Shown piece after piece: positions 17,189-25,969 of a stretch of DNA of 64,000 bases. The stretch is taken from contig CAMDOF010000001.1 of assembly GCA_945903465.1 (NCBI GenBank), forward strand, positions 62,001-126,000. The letters run 5' to 3'. The translations under genes and the position numbers were made by a program. The notes under the pieces are model-generated. The model worked only from the letters and a program-made list of their open reading frames with translations. It was not told the DNA's origin and did not search any database. Every line of letters begins with the position of its first letter. The first letter of the stretch is position 1. The stretch is from Opitutus sp. GAS368 (GTDB lineage: Bacteria; Verrucomicrobiota; Verrucomicrobiia; Opitutales; Opitutaceae).

Positions 17189-20100
17189 ATGAAACCCAAT
17201 GATCTCGCGAGTCCACCCTGCGCCCCCCCCCGTGCCGCCTGCCTCTCTGCCGGCTTTCGATTGGTCGTTTTTTGCTTGGGAGCTTTTGCCTTAGGTCAGA
17301 GGCTGACACCGGCCCGCGCCGCTGAGGTCAGCACGATCACCGGTTCAGTCAGCAACACCTCCACGGGCAACCTGCTCGAGGGGGCTAAGATCGAAGTCAC
17401 CGCGCTCGGCCTTTCTGTTTTCACCGATAACTCCGGGCGTTTCGTGCTCACGCCGGTGCCGGCCGGTACTCATGAGATCATGGCTTCCTACATCGGGCTC
17501 GACCCCGCCCGCAGCCAGGTGACGGTCGCCGCGGGCGCCCGAGCGGTCCGCAACTTCGATCTGACGGCCGGTGTCTATAAACTTGATGCCTTTAAAGTCA
17601 CCGGTGATCGGGAAGGGGCCGCCTCCGCGATTACCGCACAGCGCAACGCCTTCAACGTGAAGAACGTGGTCGCGATGGATTCATTTGGCAATCTGCCGAA
17701 CCGCAGCGTGGGCGAAGTCGCCATCCGCCTGCCCGGAGTTGCTGGCGGGCTCGATGCGGAGGGTAACGTCACCAGTCTGACGATCCGCGGCATGGGTCCG
17801 GGGCTCAACGCCACGACCGCGGACAACACGCTCATGGCCAGCGAGGGCGGCGGAGGCCGTAGTTTCCCCATGAGCGTTCTCACCGGTGCCTTGTTCGAGT
17901 CGGTCGAACTCATTAAAGGGCAGACTCCGGACAAGAGCGCCGAATCGATGGGTGGCACGCTGAATCTCAAAACTCGATCAGCACTCAGCATGGCGGAAAA
18001 ACGCCGCCTTACCTACAATTTCTCCGGTCGACTCGCCCCGTCTTTTACCGAGCAAATCCCGTATCGCGAGCAACACCGTCTTCATCCGCTTTTTAATTTC
18101 GGTTACAATGAGATCTTCAACGTGCTCGGCGGCGAGCGGAACCTCGGCGTCGTCGTAAATATATTCTACAGCGAGAACGTCGCCGGCATGTTTCAAACGA
18201 CCCGAGATTATCAAACCACCAATACCAATCCCGCCTATCTCTTTGATTATGTCACCCAGGATATTTATAACAACCGCAAGCAGAACAGCGGAAACGTTAA
18301 GGTGGAGTACCGCCTGTCGCCTTTTACAAAGTGGTGGGCCAGCGGCCAGGCTAGCGCGAACGACGAGCCGTTCGAAAACCGCTACTTGACGCGCGCTTTC
18401 TCCGCGAATTCGACCGGCACAACGGGCACCGCGGGGGTCCTGCCTGGCTACACCGATAAAATCACCCAGATCCGCGCCAGTACCGGATCAAACATTGACG
18501 TCACCAACTCGCGCTACGTCGGTTGGAACCAGCAACTGCGCAACGCGGGCATCGGGGCCGAGCACCAATGGGGACCGCTCCTGGTTGATTACAGCGCCAA
18601 TTACAGCTCAGCGCGGATTCTTTCCAGCCGGCAACACGATGGCCAACTCGTCATGCGGGTGAGTAATATCGGTTGGATCCTCGACCGCACGCCGTCCGAT
18701 CTCTACCCGCGATTCACCCAAACGGAGGGAGCCGATCTGACCAATCCGAACAACTACCGCCCTACTGCCAACGGCCTTAACAACCGCGACAATGGCATGA
18801 TCCAGGTCATCCGGCAGTTTCAGGCCAACCTTCGCTATGATCTGCCGATCCTCGCGCCAGTCTTCGTCAAGGGCGGCGCCAGCTGGCGGCAGCAAACCCT
18901 CGCAAATTGGGCGAAGACTCGGCGCTGGAGCTATATTGGCACCGCCCCGTTAGCTTCCGAACCGACGATCCAGACGATGGAAATGATCAAGACCGGCCGA
19001 CGCGTACCACTTTGGCAGACCGACTCGTTTATCAAAGGAGGTCTTCCCGTCACTCCAGCGCTCTGGGCCGAAGATCTCTACTACCGCGCCATCACCCCTT
19101 ACACGGGCAACAACTGGACGAGCGAGATCGTACCGGCCGGCTACCTGATGGCGCAGGGTCGATTGGGCCAAGCCGGACTGCTTGGACACACGGGCTTCTT
19201 GGCGGGCGTACGCACCGAAAAAACGGAAAACGACGGCTTTGGCTGGGTAAAGGCGCGGATCGGCGCCACCGCTGCTCAGCAACTCGTCGATCCAGAGGGT
19301 TCGGCTCAACGCGACTACGCCAACACCCGGCGCGTGATCCAGGGCAGCTACACCAAGTCATTCCCGAGCATCCACCTTCACCACGATATCATACCCGATC
19401 TCAAGGCGCGCCTCAGCTGGTCGACAAGTTTCGGACGACCTAATATGAGCAACCTGCGCCCGAGCGAAAGCGTTAACGAAACCGCCCGCACGCTGACAAT
19501 CAGTAACCCGAGCCTCCTCCCCCAAGTCGGCACTAATTGGGACGCCACGCTCGAATATTATTTTGAACCCGTGGGCAATTTCTCCATCGGCTGGTTCCGC
19601 AAGCAAATCAAAGACTACATCGTCAGCGGCATCGAATCAGGCACGGTCACCAGCGGCAACAGCAACGGCTTTAACGGTGACTACGAGGGCTTCTCAATCC
19701 GCAGCACGGCCAATGCTGGTACCGCTTTCGTTCAGGGCTGGGAGGCCAGCTACCAGCAGCAATTTACTTTCCTGCCCGGCTTACTGAAGGGCCTGAGCGT
19801 CGGCGCCAATTTCACTTTGCTCAACACCCATGGCGACTTCGGTGGCACGACCTACCTCGGCAGCGGCCAAATCCAAGGGTTCATTCCGCGGACGGGTAAC
19901 GTTAACTTTGCCTGGCGCTATCGGAGCTTCAACGCTCGCGCCCTCATCAACCACACCGGCGAGTACCTCACCAGCTACTCAGCTCTCGACGCTTCGAGAA
20001 ACCTGTATCGCTATGCACGCACGACGATTAATATCGGGATGGAGTATCGGTTCCGCCCAACGGCCACGTTGACCCTCGATATTTCCAATCCCAACGGAGT

Positions 20101-20194
20101 ACCCCAGAAAGTGTACCGGGGCTTCCAGGATCGGCCCCAGAACACGATCCTCAATTTCACCACGATCACTGCTGGAATTACTGGCCGATACTAA
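17189..20194 (+). CDS. TonB-dependent outer-membrane receptor 2
   Basis: This 1001-residue receptor is a paralogue of the one at 10525-13482, with matching blocks across the whole length (for example SFGNLPN, IRLPGVAG, IKGQTPDKSAESMGGTLNLKT, VLGGERNLGV, FYSENVAG). The order is signal peptide with an unusual Pro/Cys-rich n-region (1-45), carboxypeptidase-regulatory-like domain (about 48-130), plug (about 135-270) and beta-barrel ending ITGRY. A C9 homopolymer occupies codons 12-15, ahead of the hydrophobic core; a one-base slip would frameshift the gene. ATG at 17189 is used, with no Shine-Dalgarno visible. It probably imports a related but different ligand from receptor 1, and lies on the same strand as the upstream glycosidase. 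Confidence 0.92.
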   Translation: MKPNDLASPPCAPPRAACLSAGFRLVVFCLGAFALGQRLTPARAAEVSTITGSVSNTSTGNLLEGAKIEVTALGLSVFTDNSGRFVLTPVPAGTHEIMASYIGLDPARSQVTVAAGARAVRNFDLTAGVYKLDAFKVTGDREGAASAITAQRNAFNVKNVVAMDSFGNLPNRSVGEVAIRLPGVAGGLDAEGNVTSLTIRGMGPGLNATTADNTLMASEGGGGRSFPMSVLTGALFESVELIKGQTPDKSAESMGGTLNLKTRSALSMAEKRRLTYNFSGRLAPSFTEQIPYREQHRLHPLFNFGYNEIFNVLGGERNLGVVVNIFYSENVAGMFQTTRDYQTTNTNPAYLFDYVTQDIYNNRKQNSGNVKVEYRLSPFTKWWASGQASANDEPFENRYLTRAFSANSTGTTGTAGVLPGYTDKITQIRASTGSNIDVTNSRYVGWNQQLRNAGIGAEHQWGPLLVDYSANYSSARILSSRQHDGQLVMRVSNIGWILDRTPSDLYPRFTQTEGADLTNPNNYRPTANGLNNRDNGMIQVIRQFQANLRYDLPILAPVFVKGGASWRQQTLANWAKTRRWSYIGTAPLASEPTIQTMEMIKTGRRVPLWQTDSFIKGGLPVTPALWAEDLYYRAITPYTGNNWTSEIVPAGYLMAQGRLGQAGLLGHTGFLAGVRTEKTENDGFGWVKARIGATAAQQLVDPEGSAQRDYANTRRVIQGSYTKSFPSIHLHHDIIPDLKARLSWSTSFGRPNMSNLRPSESVNETARTLTISNPSLLPQVGTNWDATLEYYFEPVGNFSIGWFRKQIKDYIVSGIESGTVTSGNSNGFNGDYEGFSIRSTANAGTAFVQGWEASYQQQFTFLPGLLKGLSVGANFTLLNTHGDFGGTTYLGSGQIQGFIPRTGNVNFAWRYRSFNARALINHTGEYLTSYSALDASRNLYRYARTTINIGMEYRFRPTATLTLDISNPNGVPQKVYRGFQDRPQNTILNFTTITAGITGRY
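17223..17231 (+). repeat. C9 homopolymer inside TonB receptor 2 coding sequence
   Basis: Nine consecutive C bases fall in codons 12-15 (Ala-Pro-Pro-Arg) of the receptor gene. Homopolymers of this kind close to the 5' end of surface-protein genes are classical sites of slipped-strand phase variation. Whether this one varies is not known. Confidence 0.6.
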
Positions 20195-21032
20195 ATAATC
20201 CCTCCGCGCGGCTGACCCCGCGCAAAATCGCCGACCGCTGGGCCCGTACGCAACGAGCTCACGCGACTCCGCGAAAAAGCGCTCAAGCGACGCCGCCAAA
20301 CCGACCTAACCAAGTTTTCCGGTGCGCGGCTGGCTGATCGAGTTCATCCCTTAGTCCCGCGCAGAGGTGCCGGTAAGGGCCGCGCGGCCGACGAACACGC
20401 GCGCTGATCGCGGGATATCGTGGCGCTTCATTACCGGCCCAGATGACAGCGGGGACCGACCGCGGTTGGTAAATTGCAGAGTGCGGAAGCCGCTGGGTGC
20501 CGTGATTTTGTGGTGGGCAGCGGCCGAAGCGCCTAAAGGCCTGGACGCGTGGCTTGGAGAGGATCCGCACACGCGGGCCGAGCGGCTCAAACGGGTGGTG
20601 CCACCGGCCCGTTTCTGCCTGCTGAAAACCCAACCCGATGTCGCCCAGTTGCGTGCTCGACGAAGCGGGCGCGCCGCTGGCCGGAGCGGTTAATCCCAAA
20701 GCACGACTCCCCTCCACTGCGCGCGGAGAGCTTCGTCGTGCCCGCCCGCTTCAGAGCAGCGCCTGCGACCACCCCCCGCCGGGGGAAATGCGAGCGCGCT
20801 CTCGGCTCGCCGGCCCCCGTCCTTTTTGGACAGATGACACGGCCGCGTAGAACATCGCGCGCGGCCCCCGGACTTCGCCGCCCCGTCCTCTTCCGCTTCC
20901 CCCACGCCGCCGCCCACATCGTGGTCGCCAGCGACAGCAACAAAAAAAGCAGCCACCGCCGTGCATTTTATTGGACATTCGAATGGCAAAGGTTGCCGCA
21001 CACAAAAAGCTCACTAGATAAATAGCGCTTCC
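20195..21032. other. Long intergenic region without recognisable gene
   Basis: This 838-base stretch lies between TonB receptor 2 and the haem-copper protein. Overlapping ORFs up to 158 codons occur in several frames but show no family motifs, and GC-rich shadowing explains them. A 5-bp GC stem with loop CGCC is present at 20772-20785. It may be an old gene remnant; I cannot name one. Confidence 0.5.
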
Positions 21033-24000
21033 ATGAATTCGTTCCGCAAAACCTTACTGTCGCAGGTCGTCGGGGCCCTCTCCCTACTCCCTTCCGCGCA
21101 TGCCATGAACCATCCGAGCACTGGGCCGGACATCCGAGCGTTTGCGGCGCTAGAAGCGGCCGGTGGGCTGGCCCCTGGGGGGGGTGTGCCGAACTTTCGG
21201 CTGACAGACCATCGCGGCGTCACGCGCGAGCTCTATTACGAGGCGAACGCCAAAGTTATTGTGCTCGTTTTTACCGGTGCTGGCCAGACGCGAGCCGTGC
21301 AAACGGCCGCGACCCTCCGGGCTTTGCGTGCGAAATTTTCGGCAAATGACGTCGTGATCTGGCAAATCGACGCGAACGTTGCGGCTAATCGCAACCTTAT
21401 CGTAGCCGAGCAAACGTTGGTGAATAATGAGACACCGGTCTTGATCGACGAAGCGCAATTGGTCGCGACTGAACTTGGGGCGACCCGCCAACTGGAGACA
21501 TTCGTAATCGGACCTCCGCCTTTTGCTAATCTCATCTACCGAGGCCCCCTCGACAACGCAGACCCAACCGGCTTAGGGGCTGCCACCGAACACTACGTCG
21601 CAAACGCGATCACGGAGACGCTGGCAAGTCGCACCCTCGCGACGCCGCGGGTTGAGCTGAGTGCCCAGGCGGAGCGGCTCGATCTTCCACCCGTGCCCGC
21701 GGCCAACTATGCCACGGACGTCGCGCCCATCGTGCAGCGGCGCTGTGTTTCCTGCCACTCCGCCGGTAATATCGCGCCGCATGTCTACGCGAAGTTCGCG
21801 GACCTTGAGCAGCGCGCCTTCCAGATTCGCGCGGATATGCTCGTGAAGCGGATGGCTCCTTGGCACGCCGATGCGCAATTCGGCGTCTTTAGCAACGACG
21901 TCGCCCTCACTCCGGCCGAAAGCGCCACGCTGCACGCTTGGGCGCGCAACGGCGCGAGCCGCGGCACCGGGCCCGATCCTTTAGCTACTCCCCCTGCCGC
22001 CACCGCTGATTGGCCCTTGGGCAAACCCGATCTCATTCTTACCCTCCCTAAAAAGGAAATTCCTGCGAAGGGCACGCTCAGCTATGAATATCCTGAACTC
22101 GAAATTCCAATTACAGAGGATAAGTGGATCCGCGCGACAGTCGTGAAACCCGGCAACCGCTCCGTCGTCCACCACGCCCTCGTCCTCGAAGGTTCCCAGA
22201 TCGAGTTACTGCTGAATGCCCTGCGAACCGGTGAGCTACCCGGGCTGAGCGGTTTCTTCGCCGGTTACGTACCCGGGTTGGCCCAGACCTGGCTGCCTGA
22301 GGGAGTCAGCAAGTTGATCAGGAAAAACTCCAAGCTCACGGTGCAGATGCATTACACGACGACCGGACGAGCGGAGACCGACGAAACTCAGGTGGGAATA
22401 TACTTCGCGGCGACACCTCCGGCGCGGGAACTTTTCACAAAATCAGTCGCCACCACCAACATCGCGATTCCGGCGGGCGCGAAGGAATACGCGCGCGAGG
22501 CGACCTTCGTGCCTTCGGCGACGCGCGATGTGATGCTTTACGAACTCAATCCCCACATGCATTACCGGGGCAAGCGCTTCCGATTTGATGCGGTCTATCC
22601 GGATGGCACCAGCGAAGTGCTGCTCAATGTGCCCCAGTACGACTTCGCGTGGCAAACCGGCTATCGCCTTGAACAGCCGAAGCGCTTACCCGCCGGCACG
22701 ATCATCAAAGCGTACGGCGCATTCGATAATTCACCCCAGAACCCCGCGAACCCGGACCCGCGCGTGGCCGTCCGATTTGGCGAACAAACCAACGACGAAA
22801 TGTTCATCGGCTACGTAAACTACACGGAACTACCCACGCGCGCCCTCACCACTCCCCCAACGATCTCGGAAAATCGGACGGCGCGAGCTCAGGTCGGGGA
22901 CCCCGTACGCCTTGATTTCCGTGCCACCGGAACTGGAGTCACCTACCGCGCGAGCGCGCTGCCGGCCGGCCTCCAGTTTGCCAGCGCCACGGGCACGCTC
23001 ACGGGCTCACCGACCACCGCGGGGCGCCATGCGCTCGTAATCACCGCCGAGAATAGCGCCGGGGCGGCCGCGACCCAACTCGATTTATTCATCATGCCAC
23101 GCCCAGGAGCGCCGGTCTTCACCCAGCAACCCCTCAGCGCGCGCGCGCGTATCGGCGAAACGGTAACACTCACCGCCGCGGTCGCCGCAGGCACCGCACC
23201 GACTTACACGTGGTACTTCCGGGGAGGAGAATTTTGCAACACCGAGTCCCCCGTCCTGACACTCAACAAAATCACGGCTGCGTATGCGGGTGATTATGTC
23301 TGCGTCGCGGCCAATGCGGCTGGCGTGACCCGGAGCGCGCCAGCCACGCTTACCCTCGAATTTAGCGGGCTCGTGAACCTCTCGGCCCGTGCCAATGTGG
23401 GCATCAACGCCAATGTAGTTATTCCCGGCATCACCATCAGGGGGACCCAGCCCAAAACGCTCCTGATCCGCGCGGCCGGGCCCGCCCTGACAAACTTCGG
23501 AATCACGGGAGCGCTGGCCAACCCCGTCGTCAGCATTTTCACGGCAGCGGGCGACAAAATCCTCGCCAACGACAACTGGAGCGAAGCGCCCGACGTGGCC
23601 GCGCTCCGCAGCGCCGCCGTCAAGCAAGGTGCCTTCGCTCTGCCCGAGAATGGCCGCGACGCGGCGATGCTCGTAACGTTACCGCCCGGCGGCTACACCG
23701 TGCAAGTCGCAGGCGCGGGCACTGGCGGAGCCGCCCTCGGTCTGGCCATCGTCGAAGTCTACGAAGCCGACGCCGGAGCGAGCAGCCTTGTTAATCTCTC
23801 CTGCCGGGCGCGGGTGGGCACGGGGGAAGACATTCTGATCGCCGGTTTCAACATCAGCGGGGCCGATGCCAAGCGCGTCCTCATCCGCGCCGTCGGCCCC
23901 ACGCTCGCCGCGCTCGGCATCACCGGTCCACTCGTTGATCCCAAGCTCGAACTGATTCGCCAAGGTGTCCCGGCAGCATCTGCGACGGTGGCGACCAATG

Positions 24001-24188
24001 ATAATTGGACGGCAGACCTCGCGCCGATCTTTGCGAGCGTCGGCGCGTTTGCCCTGCCACTCGGAAGCAAGGACGCGGCCCTCGTGGTCACCCTCCCACC
24101 TGGTAGTTACACGGCGCAAGTCAGTGGCGTGGGCACGGGCACAGCGGCCCAAGGCATCGCGATCGTCGAAGTTTATGAACTGCCGTAG
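21033..24188 (+). CDS. Exported haem c / copper type II monooxygenase-like protein
   Basis: This 1051-residue protein carries a signal peptide (1-24). Residues 45-200 have the redoxin (thioredoxin-fold) pattern, but the usual active-site Cys region reads FTGAGQTRAVQ, without cysteine. A haem c motif CVSCH follows at 238-242, with the conserved PWHAD at 276-280. Residues about 350-600 resemble ascorbate-dependent copper monooxygenases (PHM/DBM fold), with candidate ligands His380-His381, His440 (VQMHY), His508 and His510 (NPHMHYRG) and Met590 (NDEMF). Then come putative-Ig and Ig-like domains (about 605-775) and two copies of a roughly 130-residue module starting LVNLS(A/C)RA(N/R)VG that is familiar from Verrucomicrobia. 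The likely role is oxidative chemistry at or outside the cell surface; the substrate is unknown. No partner gene is adjacent. Confidence 0.75.
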   Translation: MNSFRKTLLSQVVGALSLLPSAHAMNHPSTGPDIRAFAALEAAGGLAPGGGVPNFRLTDHRGVTRELYYEANAKVIVLVFTGAGQTRAVQTAATLRALRAKFSANDVVIWQIDANVAANRNLIVAEQTLVNNETPVLIDEAQLVATELGATRQLETFVIGPPPFANLIYRGPLDNADPTGLGAATEHYVANAITETLASRTLATPRVELSAQAERLDLPPVPAANYATDVAPIVQRRCVSCHSAGNIAPHVYAKFADLEQRAFQIRADMLVKRMAPWHADAQFGVFSNDVALTPAESATLHAWARNGASRGTGPDPLATPPAATADWPLGKPDLILTLPKKEIPAKGTLSYEYPELEIPITEDKWIRATVVKPGNRSVVHHALVLEGSQIELLLNALRTGELPGLSGFFAGYVPGLAQTWLPEGVSKLIRKNSKLTVQMHYTTTGRAETDETQVGIYFAATPPARELFTKSVATTNIAIPAGAKEYAREATFVPSATRDVMLYELNPHMHYRGKRFRFDAVYPDGTSEVLLNVPQYDFAWQTGYRLEQPKRLPAGTIIKAYGAFDNSPQNPANPDPRVAVRFGEQTNDEMFIGYVNYTELPTRALTTPPTISENRTARAQVGDPVRLDFRATGTGVTYRASALPAGLQFASATGTLTGSPTTAGRHALVITAENSAGAAATQLDLFIMPRPGAPVFTQQPLSARARIGETVTLTAAVAAGTAPTYTWYFRGGEFCNTESPVLTLNKITAAYAGDYVCVAANAAGVTRSAPATLTLEFSGLVNLSARANVGINANVVIPGITIRGTQPKTLLIRAAGPALTNFGITGALANPVVSIFTAAGDKILANDNWSEAPDVAALRSAAVKQGAFALPENGRDAAMLVTLPPGGYTVQVAGAGTGGAALGLAIVEVYEADAGASSLVNLSCRARVGTGEDILIAGFNISGADAKRVLIRAVGPTLAALGITGPLVDPKLELIRQGVPAASATVATNDNWTADLAPIFASVGAFALPLGSKDAALVVTLPPGSYTAQVSGVGTGTAAQGIAIVEVYELP

Positions 24189-24507
24189 TCGCGCGGGGTG
24201 GGAACCACGGCATCGATGATTCCCGACTGCGCTAAACCTGAACCGACGCGGATCATCAACCGACGCGGATCATCAACCCATTCAACGGCGGCGCCTGACG
24301 TCACTTGCCGTTGCATTTGGCGCGAAGATTTTCTCAAGAGAAAGACGCAGACTTTGGAATAGTGACCGTTGGCCTTGGTCGGAGCGAATCCTGAAATTGA
24401 ATGCAGGAACGGTGAGCGAACGCGGATCGGTAACACGCATCTCGGGACATCTGACGGTCCGCCCGCGCGCGAGTCGGCTGCGGTTAAAAAACGGTTGAAG
24501 CTTTGGG
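24189..24507. other. Intergenic region before SGNH esterase
   Basis: No gene is seen. It contains the 17-bp tandem duplication at 24241-24274 and probably the promoter of the downstream gene. Confidence 0.5.
24241..24274. repeat. Perfect 17-bp tandem duplication
   Basis: The unit AACCGACGCGGATCATC occurs twice back to back (24241-24257 and 24258-24274), followed by AACCC, the start of a third copy. It may be a duplicated protein-binding site or a recent slippage product. Confidence 0.75.
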
Positions 24508-25845
24508 ATGGCTCGCGATGTTGCCCTGCACCGACCTGTGATTATCCACTGGCTTCCCTCGTTTAACCAGCACCGTCGCAAGTTGGCTCAAGTCGTTGCG
24601 CTGCTTGCTTGGCTCGCCGTGGCCGGACCGACGGTGCAAGCCCAGAAGTTCAGCTTTGGGGCCGAGGCAAAGAAAGCTGGCGTGACCGCGGTCGCCGACA
24701 GCGCGCGGTACACGCGAGCCCTCGGCTATGGATTTGAGCCAGGCGGGACGGAGCAAGCGTTTCGTTTCACAGTCGGGCTAGCGCAAGAAGGGAATTACCG
24801 CGTGACGATAAAAGTGGGTGACCCGAGGGTGGCGGTGCAGACGACGATTCGGGCGGAACTGCGCCGGCTGATGATAGAAAGTCGCGACACGGCGGCGGGT
24901 GAAGTCTCGGAGATCAGCTTCATCGTAAATACGCGGACGCCATTGATCGCGGGCGGCCGGGGAATCGCGCCCGGGGAGGTGCGCTTGAAAGCTCCGCGCG
25001 AAACGACGCAGGAATCGGCAGCGTGGGACGACGCGCTGACGCTTGAATTTACGAGTGAACGGCGGGCGTTGCGGAGCCTTGAAATTACGCCGGTCACCGT
25101 GCCGACCGTTTTTCTACTGGGAGATTCGACCGTGTGTGATCAGTCCAGGGAGCCGTACAGTAGCTGGGGGCAGATGCTTCCGCGCTGGTTCAATCGGACT
25201 ATCGCGATCGCGAATCACGGTGAATCGGGGGAGACCTATCGTGATTCGATCGGGCGTCGACGGCTGGATAAAATCCTGAGTGTAATGCACCCCGGCGACT
25301 GGCTGATCATGCAATTTGGGCACAACGACCAGAAGCAAATCGCAGCGAAAACGGGCAGGGCGGCGACGACCTATGCAGCGGAGATAAGAAAGCACGTTGA
25401 GGCATTTCGGGCCCGCGGAGGGGTCCCGATCATCGTGACGCCGATGGAGCGTCGCGGGTTTGATGAGGCCGGCAAAGTTCGGCCGTCATTACTCGAGTAT
25501 AGGAACGCCGCGAAAAATACGGCGGAGGAACTTGGGGTGGCGTGCCTCGATCTTAACGCGATGAGCACGATACTCTACGAGTCGCTGGGGCCGGAAAAAT
25601 CGGCGGACGCCTTCGCAAAGCCACAAGGGCGGGTGGACAACACCCACCATAATAACTACGGCAGCTATCAACTTGCGCAGTGCATTCTCCAATCGATCTG
25701 CGAGCAAAACCTGCCGCTGGCGCACTGGATTTCTAATGATTTCAAGGCATATGACCCACGGAAGCCAGACGACCTCGCCAGCTTCCACTTCCCGGCCAGC
25801 GCGGAAGTTACCCACCAGCGCCCGCTGGGGGACGAAGCGAAGTAA
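24508..25845 (+). CDS. Rhamnogalacturonan acetylesterase-like SGNH hydrolase (CE12 type)
   Basis: This 445-residue secreted esterase should remove acetyl groups from pectic rhamnogalacturonan or a related glycan. A hydrophobic signal segment lies at 27-46, preceded by a long polar n-region; a GTG at 24538 would give a shorter leader. Residues 48-195 form a carbohydrate-binding-like beta domain found in RhgT proteins. The SGNH blocks are all present: GDSTVCD (205-211, Ser207), GESGET (238-243), GHND (271-274) and DNTHHN (377-382, Asp377 and His380). The length matches two-domain RhgT/YxiM enzymes. It stands alone on the strand, about 320 bases after its neighbour, so it probably has its own promoter. 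Confidence 0.88.
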   Translation: MARDVALHRPVIIHWLPSFNQHRRKLAQVVALLAWLAVAGPTVQAQKFSFGAEAKKAGVTAVADSARYTRALGYGFEPGGTEQAFRFTVGLAQEGNYRVTIKVGDPRVAVQTTIRAELRRLMIESRDTAAGEVSEISFIVNTRTPLIAGGRGIAPGEVRLKAPRETTQESAAWDDALTLEFTSERRALRSLEITPVTVPTVFLLGDSTVCDQSREPYSSWGQMLPRWFNRTIAIANHGESGETYRDSIGRRRLDKILSVMHPGDWLIMQFGHNDQKQIAAKTGRAATTYAAEIRKHVEAFRARGGVPIIVTPMERRGFDEAGKVRPSLLEYRNAAKNTAEELGVACLDLNAMSTILYESLGPEKSADAFAKPQGRVDNTHHNNYGSYQLAQCILQSICEQNLPLAHWISNDFKAYDPRKPDDLASFHFPASAEVTHQRPLGDEAK

Positions 25846-25969
25846 CCACCGACCGTGGCGCAGCAACAAGGGCCGCGGCCCGACCCTCCCCTTGCGCGGC
25901 ATCTTCAGTTTGGTGGAAAAAAACGTCGCCCCCTGAAATGACGCGCCCAAACTGCGGGCGATAGAACAA

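Noticed and set aside
20283-20717. 144-codon minus-strand ORF in the gap after TonB receptor 2
   Set aside because: No motif, signal peptide or family resemblance; several overlapping frames are equally open.
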